Translations under genes and position numbers: made by a program | The notes under the pieces: model-generated | The model's database searches: none | What the model was told of the DNA's origin: nothing | Seen by the model: only the letters and a program-made list of their open reading frames with translations | Shown: positions 32,101-43,894 of the stretch, one piece after another | Layout of the letters: every line of letters starts with the position of its first letter | Position numbering within the stretch: the first letter of the stretch is position 1 | NCBI RefSeq assembly: GCF_037975245.1 | Contig: NC_092581.1 | Span: forward strand, 6,041,501 to 6,105,500 | DNA from: Apostichopus japonicus | Lineage: Eukaryota; Echinodermata; Holothuroidea; Aspidochirotida; Stichopodidae | Length of the DNA: 64,000 nt | Direction: 5' to 3'

Positions 32101-35100
32101 AGAGACATCATTACTGGATATCACTTGCTAGATACCTCAGTTAAGTTCAAAGAGACATCATTACTAGATATCACTTGTTAGATACCTCAGTTAAGTTCAA
32201 AGAGACATCATTACTGGATATCACTTGCTAGATACCTCAGTAAAGTTCAAAGAGACATCATTACTAGATATCACTTCCTAGATACCTCAGTAAAGTTCAA
32301 AGAGACATCATTACTGGATATCACTTCCTAGATACCTCAGTGAAGTTAAAAGAGACATCATTACTGGATATCACTTTCTAGATAACTCAGTAAAGTTCAA
32401 AGAGACATCATTACTAGATCTCACTTGTTACAGTAGATACCTCAGTAAAGTTCAAAGAGACATCATTACTAGATATCACTTCCTAGATACCTCAGTAAAG
32501 TTCAAAGAGACATCATTACTGGATATCATTTGCTAGATACCTCAGTAAAGTTCAAAGAGACATCATTACTAGATATCACTTTCTAGATACCTCAGTAAAG
32601 TTCAAAGAGACATCATTACTGGATATCACTTGCTAGATACCTCAGTAAAGTTGAAAGAGACAGCATTACTAGATATCACTTTCTAGATAACTCAGTAAAG
32701 TTCAAAGAGACATCATTACTGGATATCACTTGCTAGATACCTCAGTAAAGTTCAAAGAGACATCATTACTGGATATCACTTGCTAGATACCTCAGTAAAG
32801 TTGAAAGAGACATCATTACTAGATATCACTTGCTAGATAACTCAGTTAAGTTCAAAGAGACATCATTACTGGATATCATTTGCTAGATACCTCAGTAAAG
32901 TTCAAAGAGACATCATTACTAGATATCACTTTCTAGATACCTCAGTAAAGTACAAAGAGACATCATTACTGGATATCACTTGCTAGATACCTCAGTAAAG
33001 TTGAAAGAGACAGCATTACTAGATATCACTTTCTAGATAACTCAGTAAAGTTCAAAGAGACATCATTACTGGATATCACTTGCTAGATACCTCAGTAAAG
33101 TTCAAAGAGACATCATTACTGGATATCACTTGCTAGATACCTCAGTAAAGTTGAAAGAGACAGCATTACTAGATATCACTTTCTAGATAACTCAGTTAAG
33201 TTCAAAGAGACATCATTACTGGATATCATTTGCTAGATACCTCAGTAAAGTTCAAAGAGACATCATTACTGGATATCAGTTGCTAGATAACTCAGTAAAG
33301 TTCAAAGAGACATCATTACTAGATATCACTTGTTACAGTAGATACCTCAGTAAAGTTCAAAGAGACATCATTACTAGATATCACTTCCTAGATACCTCAG
33401 TAAAGTTCAAAGAGACATCATTACTGGATATCATTTGCTAGATACCTCAGTAAAGTTCAAAGAGACATCATTACTGGATATCACTTTCTAGATAACTCAG
33501 TTAAGTTCAAAGAGACATCATTACTGGATATCACTTGCTAGATACCTCAGTAAAGTTCAAAGAGACATCATTACTGGATATCACTTGCTAGATACCTCAG
33601 TAAAGTTGAAAGAGACAGCATTACTAGATATCACTTTCTAGATAACTCAGTTAAGTTCAAAGAGACATCATTACTAGATATCACTTGCTAGATACTGTAC
33701 CTCAGTAAAGTTGAAAGAGACATCATTACTAGATATCAATTTCTAGATAACTCAGTTAAGTTCAAAGAGACATCATTACTGGATATCATTTGCTAGATAC
33801 CTCAGTAAAGTACAAAGAGACATCATTACTGGATATCACTTTCTAGATAACTCAGTTAAGTTCAAAGAGACATCATTACTGGATATCACTTGCTAGATAC
33901 CTCAGTAAAGTTCAAAGAGACAGCATTACTGGATATCACTTGCTAGATACTGTACCTCAGTAAAGTTGAAAGAGATAGCATTACTAGATATCAATTTCTA
34001 GATAACTCAGTTAAGTTCAAAGAGACATCATTACTGGATATCATTTGCTAGATACCTCAGTAAAGTACAAAGAGACATCATTACTGGATATCACTTTCTA
34101 GATACTCAGTTAAGTTCAAAGAGACATCATTACTGGATATCACTTTCTAGATAACTCAGTAAAGTTCAAAGAGACATCATTACTGGATATCACTTGCTAG
34201 ATACCTCAGTAAAGTTCCAAGAGACATCATTACTGGATATCACTTGCTAGATACCTCAGTAAAGTTCAAAGAGACAGCATTACTAGATATCACTTTCTAG
34301 ATACCTCAGTAAAGTTCAAAGAGACAGCAGTGTACTAAACCTCAAAAAGGTTATATAAGCAAAGCAGTGCGAGTACCTAAAATCCCTTCCATGCAAGGTC
34401 TTTCAAACACAGCTTTAGAAGTGTTGGAGAATGGAGTTAGATAATTTCATTAAATGTTTACTAATACAAGATTTTATTTTCCATCCTATAACACAACCGC
34501 TGAGAGCATACTCTTAGCTTCTCAAAAAATACATAATACATAGCAGGCATTTTACACTAGGAGAGTTCTCAATAATCACTCTACTTCAAAGATGGAAATA
34601 GATATTAGAAATTAAACATTATAAGACAGTATTCATAAATCTAGCAGTATGGTCTTACAATATTAATACTTGTTGCTGTTACATAATTACCTCTTTGCTT
34701 AGCATGAGTTAAGTGGATATCCCTCTGAAGGCACTCTACATCAATTTGCAGGCCTCTTTTTCTCTCCTGGAGACCACTGATAGCCTCAGGCTGTAAAAAA
34801 AAGACTTATTTTATTAGTTTGTTCCAATCAGCTTTTTACAACAACGTATGTCACATTGGTTGTATCAGAGATAGATCTAGCAACTATCACAAGTGTTGTA
34901 TTTTTATTCAGATCCACTAACATAATGCGTGGCTTTGAACACCATCAAATGACAATTAAATAGAAAAGCCACAGATGTCAAAATGTAATCAAGTTACATA
35001 CAGTTCATGTTTTCAGAAACGCTGAATCAAATTATTACATGCCAAATCTCATGGCGTGTGTGTTGGGGGGGGGGGGGGGGTTGGGGGTTAATCAATTAGA

Positions 35101-38100
35101 GGAATTGTTTCCAAATGATTTGCTTAACATATTCTAACCAGTAAACATGACAGGGATGAGAAGATTCACATCAATTTTACAATATCAAAGAAGGTACTCA
35201 CAGATGCAAAAGATGAAGCAGGAGTTTGTGCTCTCCTACGATCTAGGTCTTTCTCCATGTCAGCAACCTCTTTTCTCATAGCGTCTGTTTTTATTTTGGT
35301 TTCCTCCACACGCCTTTTAATCAGACCAAAACGGGCTTTTTGGTGGGCTAGTAATGCTACAAAAGGAATAAAATGAATTATGCAGAAATGCAGTAATACA
35401 GCAGCCTGTTTAGTGGTTTCACTGATTAATGTTAACAGAGCAGTAACATTCACTAATGCAACAGCTGTTTACTGGAGTGGGCATCGTATTTAGCGGAGTC
35501 TGTCACAACAATGAGAGATCGTTTGGCCATTGTTGGTGACTTCATCTTCCACCTGGATGACCCCAATCATTTGGAGTCTCAAACATTTCACAGACTTCTA
35601 AATGTCCATGAATTAAACCAGCATTTCAATGGTGCCACACATCATGCTGGACACACACTTGATGTAGTGCTCGTAACTCGAGGAAATAATGAAATATTGC
35701 ACGGTTCACCCTGTATTGTTTGAGGCATGTCTTGGCAATATGGATGGAAATGTGACCTGTGATTAGAACGCTGTTTATATCAATCTCAACATGCGTAAAC
35801 CAGAGTATATTCGCAATCTATATGCAGGAGAGCTGAGAGAGTTTGGACGAAGACACGCCTTACCGTAAACTGGCAGATTTACAGAAAACAATGACAAGTT
35901 GTGAAACAAGCTTCTGAACTAAGAAAAAGTATTTTTATTGCAACAAAGTAGCTGAATATGGCGGTGATCAAAAAAGACTTTTTAGTCTCACTATAGAGCA
36001 CATGATGGGTGTTTGGGTGATGTAACATTGCCAACACACGGCTGTCTTGAAGGTCTTGCCGATATATTTGGTGATGCAAAATAAAAGGCATCCGTGAGGA
36101 GATGGAGGCGGTACCTGAGATGTCTGTTATTTATGTCGGATGATAGCATTTTTACTGGAATTCCTCTCACATCATTTGCCCCTACCACTGAGGATGAGGT
36201 AGGAAAACTAATTGCAAGGCCCCCATTAACCGATACCTACCTGGCTATTTAAATTTTAAACAATGCGTAAAGGAGTTGTTGCCAATCATCACTGCTATCA
36301 TTAACAAATCACTTGTTGAGTCTGTTGCACCAACCTGCCTCAAGCATTCCAATGTGAAACCACTCATTAGAAAGCCTGGGTTAGATAAAGGGTTGCTAAA
36401 GAATTACCGACCGGTACCAAATTTGCCTTGTTTCTCGAAACTTGTTGCAAAAGCAAGATTTGAAAGACAACGCTTTGTATGACAATCTGCAGTCTGCATA
36501 TCGCCAGTTCCATTCTACTGAGGTCACACCTTGCTTAGAGTACACAAAGATATTGCTGAAGCTCTTGACAGGCATTGATCATGTTAGATCTTTCTGCAGC
36601 TTTCGATCTTATCGATCATAAGATTCTGTTTAATTGTCTTGAACATACTTATGGCATTGTTTTAAATTCATTGCATTGGTTCAGGTCCTTTATAAATGAC
36701 CGAGTGCAATGTGTGGAAACAGGCAATGTTCTTTTTCGTGAAAGTCAGTTACAGTAGGGAGTTCCACAAGGATCAGTCTTAATATTTGAAAATTTGGATC
36801 ATCAAAATCGTGGGACAATGTTTCATTAAAGCTTCAGGCATGCCTTTCAGATGTAATCAATTGCATGTAGGCAAATTGTTTGAAACTAAATCCAGAAAAC
36901 TCACCATTTTCACACCAAAGTTTCAGGCCAATTCCTCTCAAAATATTTGTATAAAAATGGGATCAAGTGACATAAGTCCTGTTTCCGTAGTGAGGAATTT
37001 GGGTGTGCAGCTTGATTACAATCTTTCCATGCAACACCTAATAGACTCCATTTCAAGGTCATGTTATTAGCACATCCGTAATATTGGAAAAATCAGGCGG
37101 TTTATTACTAATGACGCTGGTAAGACATTGGTTGACGACCTTGTGACCTAACACCAGGCGTTTCTATCATTCAGCTGCAACATTGTGGAATGATTTACTG
37201 GATAAAGCCAAGTGTGTAGTAAATATTAATCAATTCAAAACACATGTTGAAAACTTACCTTTTTATTGATTTCAGGAATAGTGCATTTTATATCTTTTTC
37301 AAAGTTCAATTTTTTTTTTTTTCACAATGAATTTGAATTTTGCACTTATTTTGCCTTTCTACTATTTAATCCCTTTTTTCCTTTTCATATCTGTATCTTC
37401 AACATTTCATTTATTGTATATTTCTTGACTTGTATGTTTTATTGTAAAGCGCCTTAGAGCAAGATGGCGCTATATAAATTCTGTAAAATAAATCATATAA
37501 ATACATTAATAAATAATAAATATATACATGGATACATTGATAAATAAATAAATAAATAAATACTTGAATTTTCAAAAGAAAAACATTCTGGAAGCCAAGC
37601 TACCAACCTTGAAGGCGTGTCTGCTTTTTCAGTTCTGAGCCAATGTTGTTTTTTGGTGACTCACTGTTAGTAGGTTCATCTGGTACTTCTACTGGTCTAT
37701 CAGTTGCATCAGGGGTTGTTATTGACACCACAGGTGGTGCAACAGGACTTGAGATACTAGTTATAACTGTTGGAGGTGACTTGGGGACTTTGCTCCAGTC
37801 AATAGCACCAATGGCCTCCCTTCTTACATTAAGTGGCTGAAGTGAATGTGGACTGTTAGCCTGTGTGTTTTGCACAGGACAATTTTCATCCTCACAAGGG
37901 TGCACCCAGGGTTTCGAAGGTTTGCTTAGTGTCCATGGAAGCAGTGATGAAGTATGGCTTACTTCAGCAGATGGAGAAGTCCTTATATGGCTCTTTTGCT
38001 GAGCAGTTATGGGAGATATTTGTTGAGTAGTCATTAAGCTGTGATTGGAAGATTCTGTTAAATTCCCATGGTCTGCATTGGATAAATTTAATGTAGCTAC

Positions 38101-41100
38101 ATATTTTTGTCTTGGGTGCAACATGGGCGGGAGCCACACACCAACATCTGATCTTGGTGAATGTTGAGGAGACCTTGCCTGAGCAACTTCCAAATTAGTG
38201 TTGACATGTAATCCTCCTGCAGTGGACCTAGTGAGTGGCGAAGAAGTGTAATTTAACTGTGTATCCTGATCCCATGTGTGGGACCTCATGTGTCCTGGAC
38301 GATTTGTCTTACATCCACCTGTGGAAAGGCCTTGAGGAGCTTTATGCATCCCTCTCATAGAGTTGTCTTCACTCACACTACGACTCTGTCTTTGAGTTGA
38401 CGGCTGTGGTGAAACCGAATGTCTGTCCATGTTGTACATATGACTGTTAATGTTTGGGTTCAGTTTAGGTGGCTGGTTCCTTTCACTATTCTCTTGTAAT
38501 AAGTCTTGCTGCACTCTGGAGATATCATAGTTGTGCTGTATAAAAAAAAGAAACAAAATATCAAAAGAGTTATTCTATGATGAACAGAAATGAATATTTG
38601 ACTTGTAGAAATACCATGTGTGTGTCCACAGAAATCAGATTGCAAATTTGCATAATGTTATGCATGATGCTCACAGATACAGAGGGTGTACTGTACATGT
38701 AGGGCAAACCTGGGTTAATATTAGTCAATTTATTTCACATGTGAAGCTGTATTTTGAAACTTTGTCAGAACCAGCTGCATTGCAATCAAAGTGTGAGGGT
38801 GACAGACACTGCATGGCAAACTAAGGGCTGATCCAAGATAGATGTAGCATAGCAGTGCGGATTGCTAGAAACTACTTCTAGAAGATCATAAAATAGTGAG
38901 TTACGGCTCTATTCATACAAGCCCAACTACAGTAGTAGTACCACCACAGTAATGTTACTGAGGCAAAGCTTCCTTTGTGGCCTATATAGGCAACAGCATC
39001 CATGTTTTTTAGAAGTTGTTTGGGACAATCTACAGTCGGTTCATTCATCATATAAATGATTTGTGTTATTTCCTTTTTACATCCCATCCTTTAGGTACTG
39101 TAGAAGTTTGAAATTGGTATTGCACAGAAATATAACATTCCAACATGCAAATTTCCATAGAAGCATGTATTGTTTGTCTAGCTAGACTGACTCAGATGGT
39201 ATTGATGAGGTTGTGCACTAGATTCATGTATTAGAGTAGTCAAGCAGGATTTTTTGCGCTTGTTTTAGTTTGCAGCCCAATGTTGCAGTCAAATCCACAG
39301 TATCAGACAGGGGCATACATTCTAGGGGAGTGGGGGACATAACCATGTCTGTAATCTTTAAAATATTGCTGGTTGGGAATATGTCACTGTCATTTTGTCA
39401 ATGTCATTTTCTCTCACCCTGTAGTACAAATGAGTAAATGCCTTGACAAATTGTTGTTTCTTGGACAACTATTACAACACTCCTGAGCAAGGTATATAAT
39501 TGTAGAACAACTCTAGTAATCATAGCTTCCTGTTTGGACAGGGTCAACACTCTAGTAACCAACAGCAGTGAATGATATAGTAACCACTCCAGTACAACGG
39601 CAGTGAATGACATACTGTAGTAACCACTCCTGTATAACAGCAGTGAATGATATAGTAGCCACTCCTGTATAACAGCAGTGAAGGACATAGTAACCACTCC
39701 TGTATAACAGCAGTGAATGATGTAGTAACCACTGCAGATACAACAGCAGTGAATGATGTGGTAACCACTCCAGTACAACAGCAGTGAATGACATGGTAAC
39801 CACTCCATTTCAACAGCAGTGAATGATGTGGTAACCACTCCAGTACAACAGCAGTGAATGACGTAGTAACCACTCCATTTCAACAGCAGTGAATGACATG
39901 GTAACCACTCCAGTACAACAGCAGTAAATGACAGGGTAACCACTCCAGTGCAACAGCAGTGAATGACGTCGTAACCACTCCACAGACCACAGTACAACAG
40001 CAGTGAATGACCCATAATGGTGAAGGGACAGAGTAACTACTGTACTTTATTCACCAGCGGTAGTAAATGAAGATGTTCTACTAACGAGCAGAAATGAACG
40101 TCAAGATCAATCACAGATAGCAATCCACTTTAGTAAACAGAGAGGGTGAATGGTCAGAGCAACCACCACTCTAGCAAGCAGCTTTGGGAAGTGAAAGGAG
40201 CAATGGCTTTAGCTATTGTGTGTGGGTTAAGGACGAACCTTACGAATGGTAGATTTGAAATGAAATGGATGTCGACCATGAAGTAGATCAGTGGTGGCAC
40301 AGTACACTAGACTGTTACCAATGTAAATTATTATGAAATGGATGTCGACCATGGAGTAGATCAGTGGTGGCACAGTACACTAGACTGTTACCAATGTAAA
40401 TTATTATGAAATGGATGTGGACCATGAAGTAGATCAGTGGTGGCACAGTACACTAGACTGTTACCAATGTAAATTATTATGAAATGGATGTGGACCATGA
40501 AGTAGATCAGTGGTGGCACAGTACACTAGACTGTTACCAATGTAAATTATTATGAAATGGATGTCGACCATGAAGTAGATCAGTGGTGGCACAGTACACT
40601 AGACTGTTACCAATGTAAATTATTTGAGAACATATGAAGAATGGAGACAGGCAAGAAAGGGGGAAGTAATTATCAATGATACTGTTAACTTGGAATTCCT
40701 GTACTGTCAACGTCTTTTTGTTTCAACTCTATAAGTTACCAAAACCACCAAATCACATATGTAAGTGTATTCATGACTCGACAGTAACATATTCTCCAAC
40801 TAGGAGCAGTCAACTTCATGTATCCTTTAGTTTAAAGGGCATCCAAGTCATGTGTGAACATTGGCCCATATTAATGACTCAACAGATATTCTCTAACTAC
40901 AGTAGGAGCAGTAACCTTGGTGTATCATTTCATTTAGTGTCATCCAAGTCATACGTGAACATTACTCTGTGTATCTGCTATAGTTAGGGTTAACCAAGCC
41001 ATTTGTGAACAATACCACTGAGTGACAGTGTCACATATTCTAACCTAACACACAAAATGGTTTCATCATCATTCTAAAAATACATTGTTCTAAACTAACC

Positions 41101-41207
41101 TCCTCCAAGGACTGGCGTAGATGTTCCAATGGAATTTCTGGGTTGATATTTTGAAGGTCCTGTTGAATCTCTTCATGTGTCCTTGACCTTGGCGTTACAG
41201 CCGCCAT
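25982..41207 (-). CDS. TAB2: TAB2/TAB3-type TAK1-binding adaptor (6 coding exons)
   Basis: Coding exons on the minus strand: 41207-41100, 38535-37608, 35356-35202, 34790-34691, 28622-28533 and 26139-25982. Together they give 512 aa with every splice phase compatible. Family role: TAB2/TAB3 bridge K63-linked ubiquitin chains to the kinase TAK1 in TNF/IL-1/Toll-type signalling in the cytoplasm. Seen here: an N-terminal CUE-like module (about residues 10-54; EIPLEHLRQSL, then NYDISRVQQDLLQE); a Ser/Pro/Gln-rich disordered middle; a coiled coil starting LLAHQKARFG (347-430), matching the TAB2 C-terminal coiled coil next to the TAK1-binding region; and an NZF zinc finger (Trp477, Cys479, Cys482, Cys493, Cys496). 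It is shorter than human TAB2 (693 aa), mostly in the disordered middle. Invertebrates usually have one TAB2/3 gene, so I do not distinguish the paralogues. Its introns carry a 5.2-kb satellite and two LINE relics. Confidence 0.9.
26560..27420 (-). mobile_element. CR1-like non-LTR retrotransposon RT fragment in TAB intron 5
   Basis: Minus-strand pieces in order: YITPIFKKGDKSKSCNYRPV (27310-27240), VDVVFLDFQKAFDKVPHQRL (27080-27010), WIENWLGNRTQRVV, then KFADDTKLYSEVS (about 26805), NIDKCKVMHIGSSN and ERDLGI. These are RT blocks 1 through 7 of CR1-clade LINEs, broken by frameshifts and missing the GVPQG block. Same orientation as the host gene. The TAB transcript must splice it out between exons 5 and 6. 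Confidence 0.88.
27421..28532. other. TAB intron 5, remainder
   Basis: Includes a short ACAGTCCTACTT repeat (27480-27515) and A-rich sequence near 27810-27850. Minus-strand open frames here are hydrophobic or low-complexity and not recognised; the part next to 27420 may be LINE 5' sequence. Confidence 0.4.
28533..28622 (-). CDS. TAB2: TAB2/3 coding exon 5
   Basis: Acceptor TTTTCTTAG; donor CCAG|GTAAGT; phase 1 on both sides. Encodes LLNQDSFNFYNNMATEP followed by a proline-containing linker. The FNFYNNM..EP piece matches the MNNFYDNIEP linker of TAB2, which supports this short exon after a 5.9-kb intron. Confidence 0.85.
29085..34335 (+). repeat. 50-bp satellite, ~105 copies, inside TAB intron 4
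   Basis: Unit AGAGACATCATTACTGGATA + TCACTTGCTAGATACCTCAG + TAAAGTTCAA with an exact 50-bp period over about 5.2 kb. A diverged founder-like unit precedes it (about 29003-29050). Variant strings repeat as larger blocks: the run with GGATTTCACTTTCTACATAC begins at about 30945 and again at about 31510. Five units contain 5-bp insertions at TA. No open frame of note. Confidence 0.97.
34691..34790 (-). CDS. TAB2: TAB2/3 coding exon 4 (end of coiled coil)
   Basis: Acceptor TTTTTACAG; donor AGAG|GTAATT. Encodes PEAISGLQERKRGLQIDVEC and about 13 more residues. It matches TPEEMTRLRSMNRQLQINVD in TAB2. The following intron (34690-28623) contains the 50-bp satellite. Confidence 0.9.
35056..35082 (+). 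repeat. Poly-G run
   Basis: A near-uninterrupted G run in TAB intron 3, comparable with the C/A run at 28889-28911. Both are prone to sequencing or assembly length error. Confidence 0.7.
35202..35356 (-). CDS. TAB2: TAB2/3 coding exon 3 (coiled coil)
   Basis: Acceptor CCTTTTGTAG; donor TCT|GTGAGT. Encodes LLAHQKARFG and on to MEKDLDRRRAQTP (residues 347-397), a charged heptad-like helix matching the LLHQKARMERL...MEHDLMQRR region of vertebrate TAB2. Confidence 0.93.
35500..37560 (+). mobile_element. L2-like LINE relic, antisense in TAB intron 2
   Basis: Plus-strand remnants in order: endonuclease (IVGDFIFHLDDPNHLESQTF, then HAGHTLDVVL, 35530-35680); RT (NVKPLIRKPGLDKGLLKNYR, 36350-36410; LDLSAAFDLIDHKILF, 36580-36640); C-terminal SPVSVVRNLGVQLDYNLSM (36980-37030). 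The tail is AAAGCGCCTTAGAGCAAGAT ... GGCGCTATATAAATTCTG (37446-37480) and a TAAA-rich 3' end. Many stops and frameshifts; clearly dead. Confidence 0.9.
37608..38535 (-). CDS. TAB2: TAB2/3 coding exon 2 (rest of CUE and disordered region)
   Basis: Acceptor TTTATACAG; donor CAAG|GTTGGT. Residues 37-345. It opens with HNYDISRVQQDLL, which aligns with the final CUE helix, then a long Ser/Pro/Gln/His-rich stretch with little predicted order, ending KKQTRLQ at the start of the coiled coil. At 928 bp it is the only exon whose open frame stands out. Confidence 0.9.
38536..39544. other. TAB intron 1, proximal part
   Basis: AT-rich, no gene recognised. The open frames at 38618-38824 (+) and 38878-39087 (-) have no family match I can name. 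Confidence 0.4.
39545..40015 (+). repeat. 35-bp minisatellite, ~13 copies
   Basis: Unit AGTACAACAGCAGTGAATGA + TGTGGTAACCACTCC. The period is not a multiple of three, and the minus strand stays open in all frames. The 203-residue minus ORF (39404-40015) is an artefact of the array. Confidence 0.92.
40258..40624 (+). repeat. 73-bp tandem repeat, 5 copies
   Basis: GAAATGGATGTCGACCATGA ... GACTGTTACCAATGTAAATT repeats at exactly 73 bp (40262, 40335 and onward), nearly identical between copies, so the expansion is recent. Confidence 0.93.
40765..40985 (+). repeat. Imperfect two-copy duplication (~105 bp)
   Basis: Copies start near TCATGACTCGACAG (40773) and TTAATGACTCAACAG (40870). They share CTCCAACTAGGAGCAGT versus CTCTAACTACAGTAGGAGCA and the downstream CATCCAAGTCAT. 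Confidence 0.75.
41100..41207 (-). CDS. TAB2: TAB2/3 coding exon 1 (first half of CUE domain)
   Basis: Starts MAAVTPRSRTHEEI at 41207 and ends in ...RQSLEE with donor GAG|GTTAGT, phase 0 (36 residues). Reading upstream in frame gives another Met at 41249. I chose 41207 because it begins right at the CUE module, as in vertebrate TAB2. Confidence 0.85.
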
Positions 41208-43589
41208 TCTATGATAAAACCAACAAACAACAGTCACAGCCTGGGACACTCTGGCTAAGTTCTAACCCTGAAGGCCAAAATGTTTGTTGTGATGGTTTTC
41301 ACTGTCCTACCGTACATAAAAATATACATTTAGAAAATTGCATCTAAAGCATTGAGATAGAGTCAAGACCAACCAGAAAGCATTAACTTCACTCAAGTAC
41401 TGTATAAACCAATTCAAAGAGTTCCTGTCACGGTTTTGACTTATATGTGAAAATCAGTCGGTTTTGAATTCTGAAACCAGTTTTCCCCAAAATGGTTTTC
41501 ATACAGTATGCATACTAATTGTCTATGTGACAAAATTCTCTTCCACCCCAGCCCATATTTAAAGTTTGAATAAAACTTAAGTTGACCACGTATTCCATGT
41601 CTTTGCAGTTGTCTTTGTCTTTAAGAGGAGCTTATAAATGAAACTAATGGTACTTATTACAATATATTCTGTATTAACATCTAGAACTAGTCTAATGTTT
41701 AAAACATGTGCAATAATGCATCTAGGCCTAGTATCAATCGACTTGAACTTTAAGTTAAATATTGTAAGGCTGTTTTCTCAGTGTGGTTTTATAAAGTGAA
41801 AATGTTCACTAGATGCACTTTCAGTATATATAGAAGTTTATTTCTCTATGCAGTGGTGTGTAATTCACATCTAGACACATTAATGATTCAAAAACTGTGG
41901 GCTACAAAATGAAACAAATAGTTGTATAATGAACATTTCTGTTTAGATTCAGTTAAATTTAGTAATTGTATTAACGCAATATTATATAAATTTAAAGTAA
42001 ATGTTCCTGTCATACACCATATTTTGGTGAAAGGATATTAACATTGATTTCCATCCTTTACCTGAGGGACAGAATTAAATCATGCTCCTATCATGTTCAA
42101 AGAACTAGGCCTAGTGTAGTAGCCTATCGTGCTAAGATTATGGGCTCTGTACGTTCCATAGGTTATTAATTATTCTAAGCCTATGTAAGTAATCCTAGCA
42201 TTGCTAGCCTATGTAAACCTAAGGAAGTAATATAGTCAGTATTGCAAAGTTCGGAACTCTGCGAAGTTCGGACACCCCTAAGAAATACACGATTTCACCA
42301 TGACAACCTACAGGAAGAGCCAATTTCACCAAAATGAACGGAGCTACAGTTATTTTCTCTCCAAAATGACCTGTGTGCAAGCAAGAACTTACATATTTGT
42401 CAATAAAAGGAAGTTATAGTTTTGGAATGTTTAATGCTTAGGTGTCCGAACTTCGCAGTGCCCATGCTAATGTAGCTAAGTCAATGTAATCCTAAGTAGG
42501 CCTAGGTAATACTCATTACTAAGTACATTGTACTCTACATGTAATATACATGCTGGAATATCATCTATCTCTGTGACAGATGAGAATAACACTTATTAAC
42601 AGATCTGTGGGGCAGACACTTCCATGGTTTAAAGATGTGTTTCTTATTTCTTAAATGAGGACTCTACAAAGGTGTAGTCGTCAGGATACGGGATGACTGA
42701 CCAGTGTGGCTGTGCAGAGCTATGGTGTGTACTATAAAGCATATTGTGATATAAAACAATTAACGAAAGAAATGTAACCGTTGTTATGTCTAGCCTCTGT
42801 CCACCTTAGACATCTTACTTAGTGAGATATCTGCCTTGTTATACTAAAGAACTTATTATACTAATATCAGTACTAACGTGTCGTAAGGCCTAAGTTAGGC
42901 CTAATCGTAAAGCTAACCATTTATAGCCTACTTGTCATCACCACAAGAATAAGTTAAAATCCGTCTGTATTTTGGTTCCTATTATCAATGGCAGGCTTCC
43001 TTGGTGAATGTAACTTTAAACAAAATTGTTTGGTAGCCTGTGTCTAACGATCATTCAGTGCATCGGCCATTCTACTGAATCCAGACAGCTATTTACTTTT
43101 TCCGTAGCAGTCACTGCAGACAGGGACAAGTTTTATCTCAGAGACTATGTATGGCAGATATGCAATAGGCTGAGTGCTAGTGGCGACACTAGTGTTGGTT
43201 AGGCCGTTTGTACGACTGTATGTACATGATCTACAGTGGTTTACATGGATCGACGACGATGTTGCTTCGTTCGCATGCGCTTTGGTCAGCTGACCAAAAT
43301 GTTAGACTTGATCAAATCGGTTGAAGAAGCCTGAGGAAATACAATGAAGCCTCGGAATGCAATGAACTTATACACATAGAATTATTCGCGAATTATTCGC
43401 GAATATGAGACGAAAGATCCATACTGATGCACCAAGTTTTCACCCATGATTTTGTTTTATATATGGGTATTTGCAAAATGCGCCAGTGGAAACTGCCAGT
43501 AGTAAAAGTAAAAAACGTTCATTGACGTTTATGTTGCCTACCACCCTGCCGGAGGCCCGCAAATACTGTATATTTTACACATTTAATAT
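41208..43589. other. Upstream region of TAB2/3
   Basis: AT-rich sequence 5' of the TAB start codon; presumably promoter and any 5' untranslated exons. There is an inverted pair at 43381-43405 (GAATTATTCGCGAATTATTC GCGAA). GCGAAGTTCGGAC (about 42263) and its counterpart GTCCGAACTTCGC (about 42443) bracket about 180 bp, which could be another small inverted-repeat element. No other gene seen. Confidence 0.45.
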
Positions 43590-43870
43590 AGTTGGTAATG
43601 CCATGATAGGTTCATATCTATATCCTGACACCCAAGAGCTTCATATTTTACATTTGTGATTTGATTTCCATTCATATGTACTCTACGAATGTTAGGAGGC
43701 CTATCTGTTAATGTACATTGCATTTGACTTGAACAGACTATCATGCATTTACTAGTGTCTGTATTTAGTACACCATATATTCGCAGCATCTTCATTTAAT
43801 TTATGTGATAAGTCCGTCATGATTTTCCCACTAACGTGGAAAGTTGTTTCGTCTGCATATCAGCATTGCA
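43590..43870 (-). mobile_element. LINE RT remnant (YADE box)
   Basis: The minus strand reads YADETTFHVSGK (the RT catalytic box with Glu for the second Asp), then DLSHKLNEDAANIW, SKCMIVCSSQMQ and NGNQITNVKYEALG, the usual RT to C-terminal order. Degenerate. Confidence 0.7.
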
Positions 43871-43894
43871 TAGACATCAATCAATGTCATTAAT

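Noticed and set aside
39404-40015. 203-residue minus-strand ORF
   Set aside because: It is made entirely of the 35-bp array read in rotating frames (HSLLLYWSGY / IHCCCTGVVT) and lacks any family similarity.
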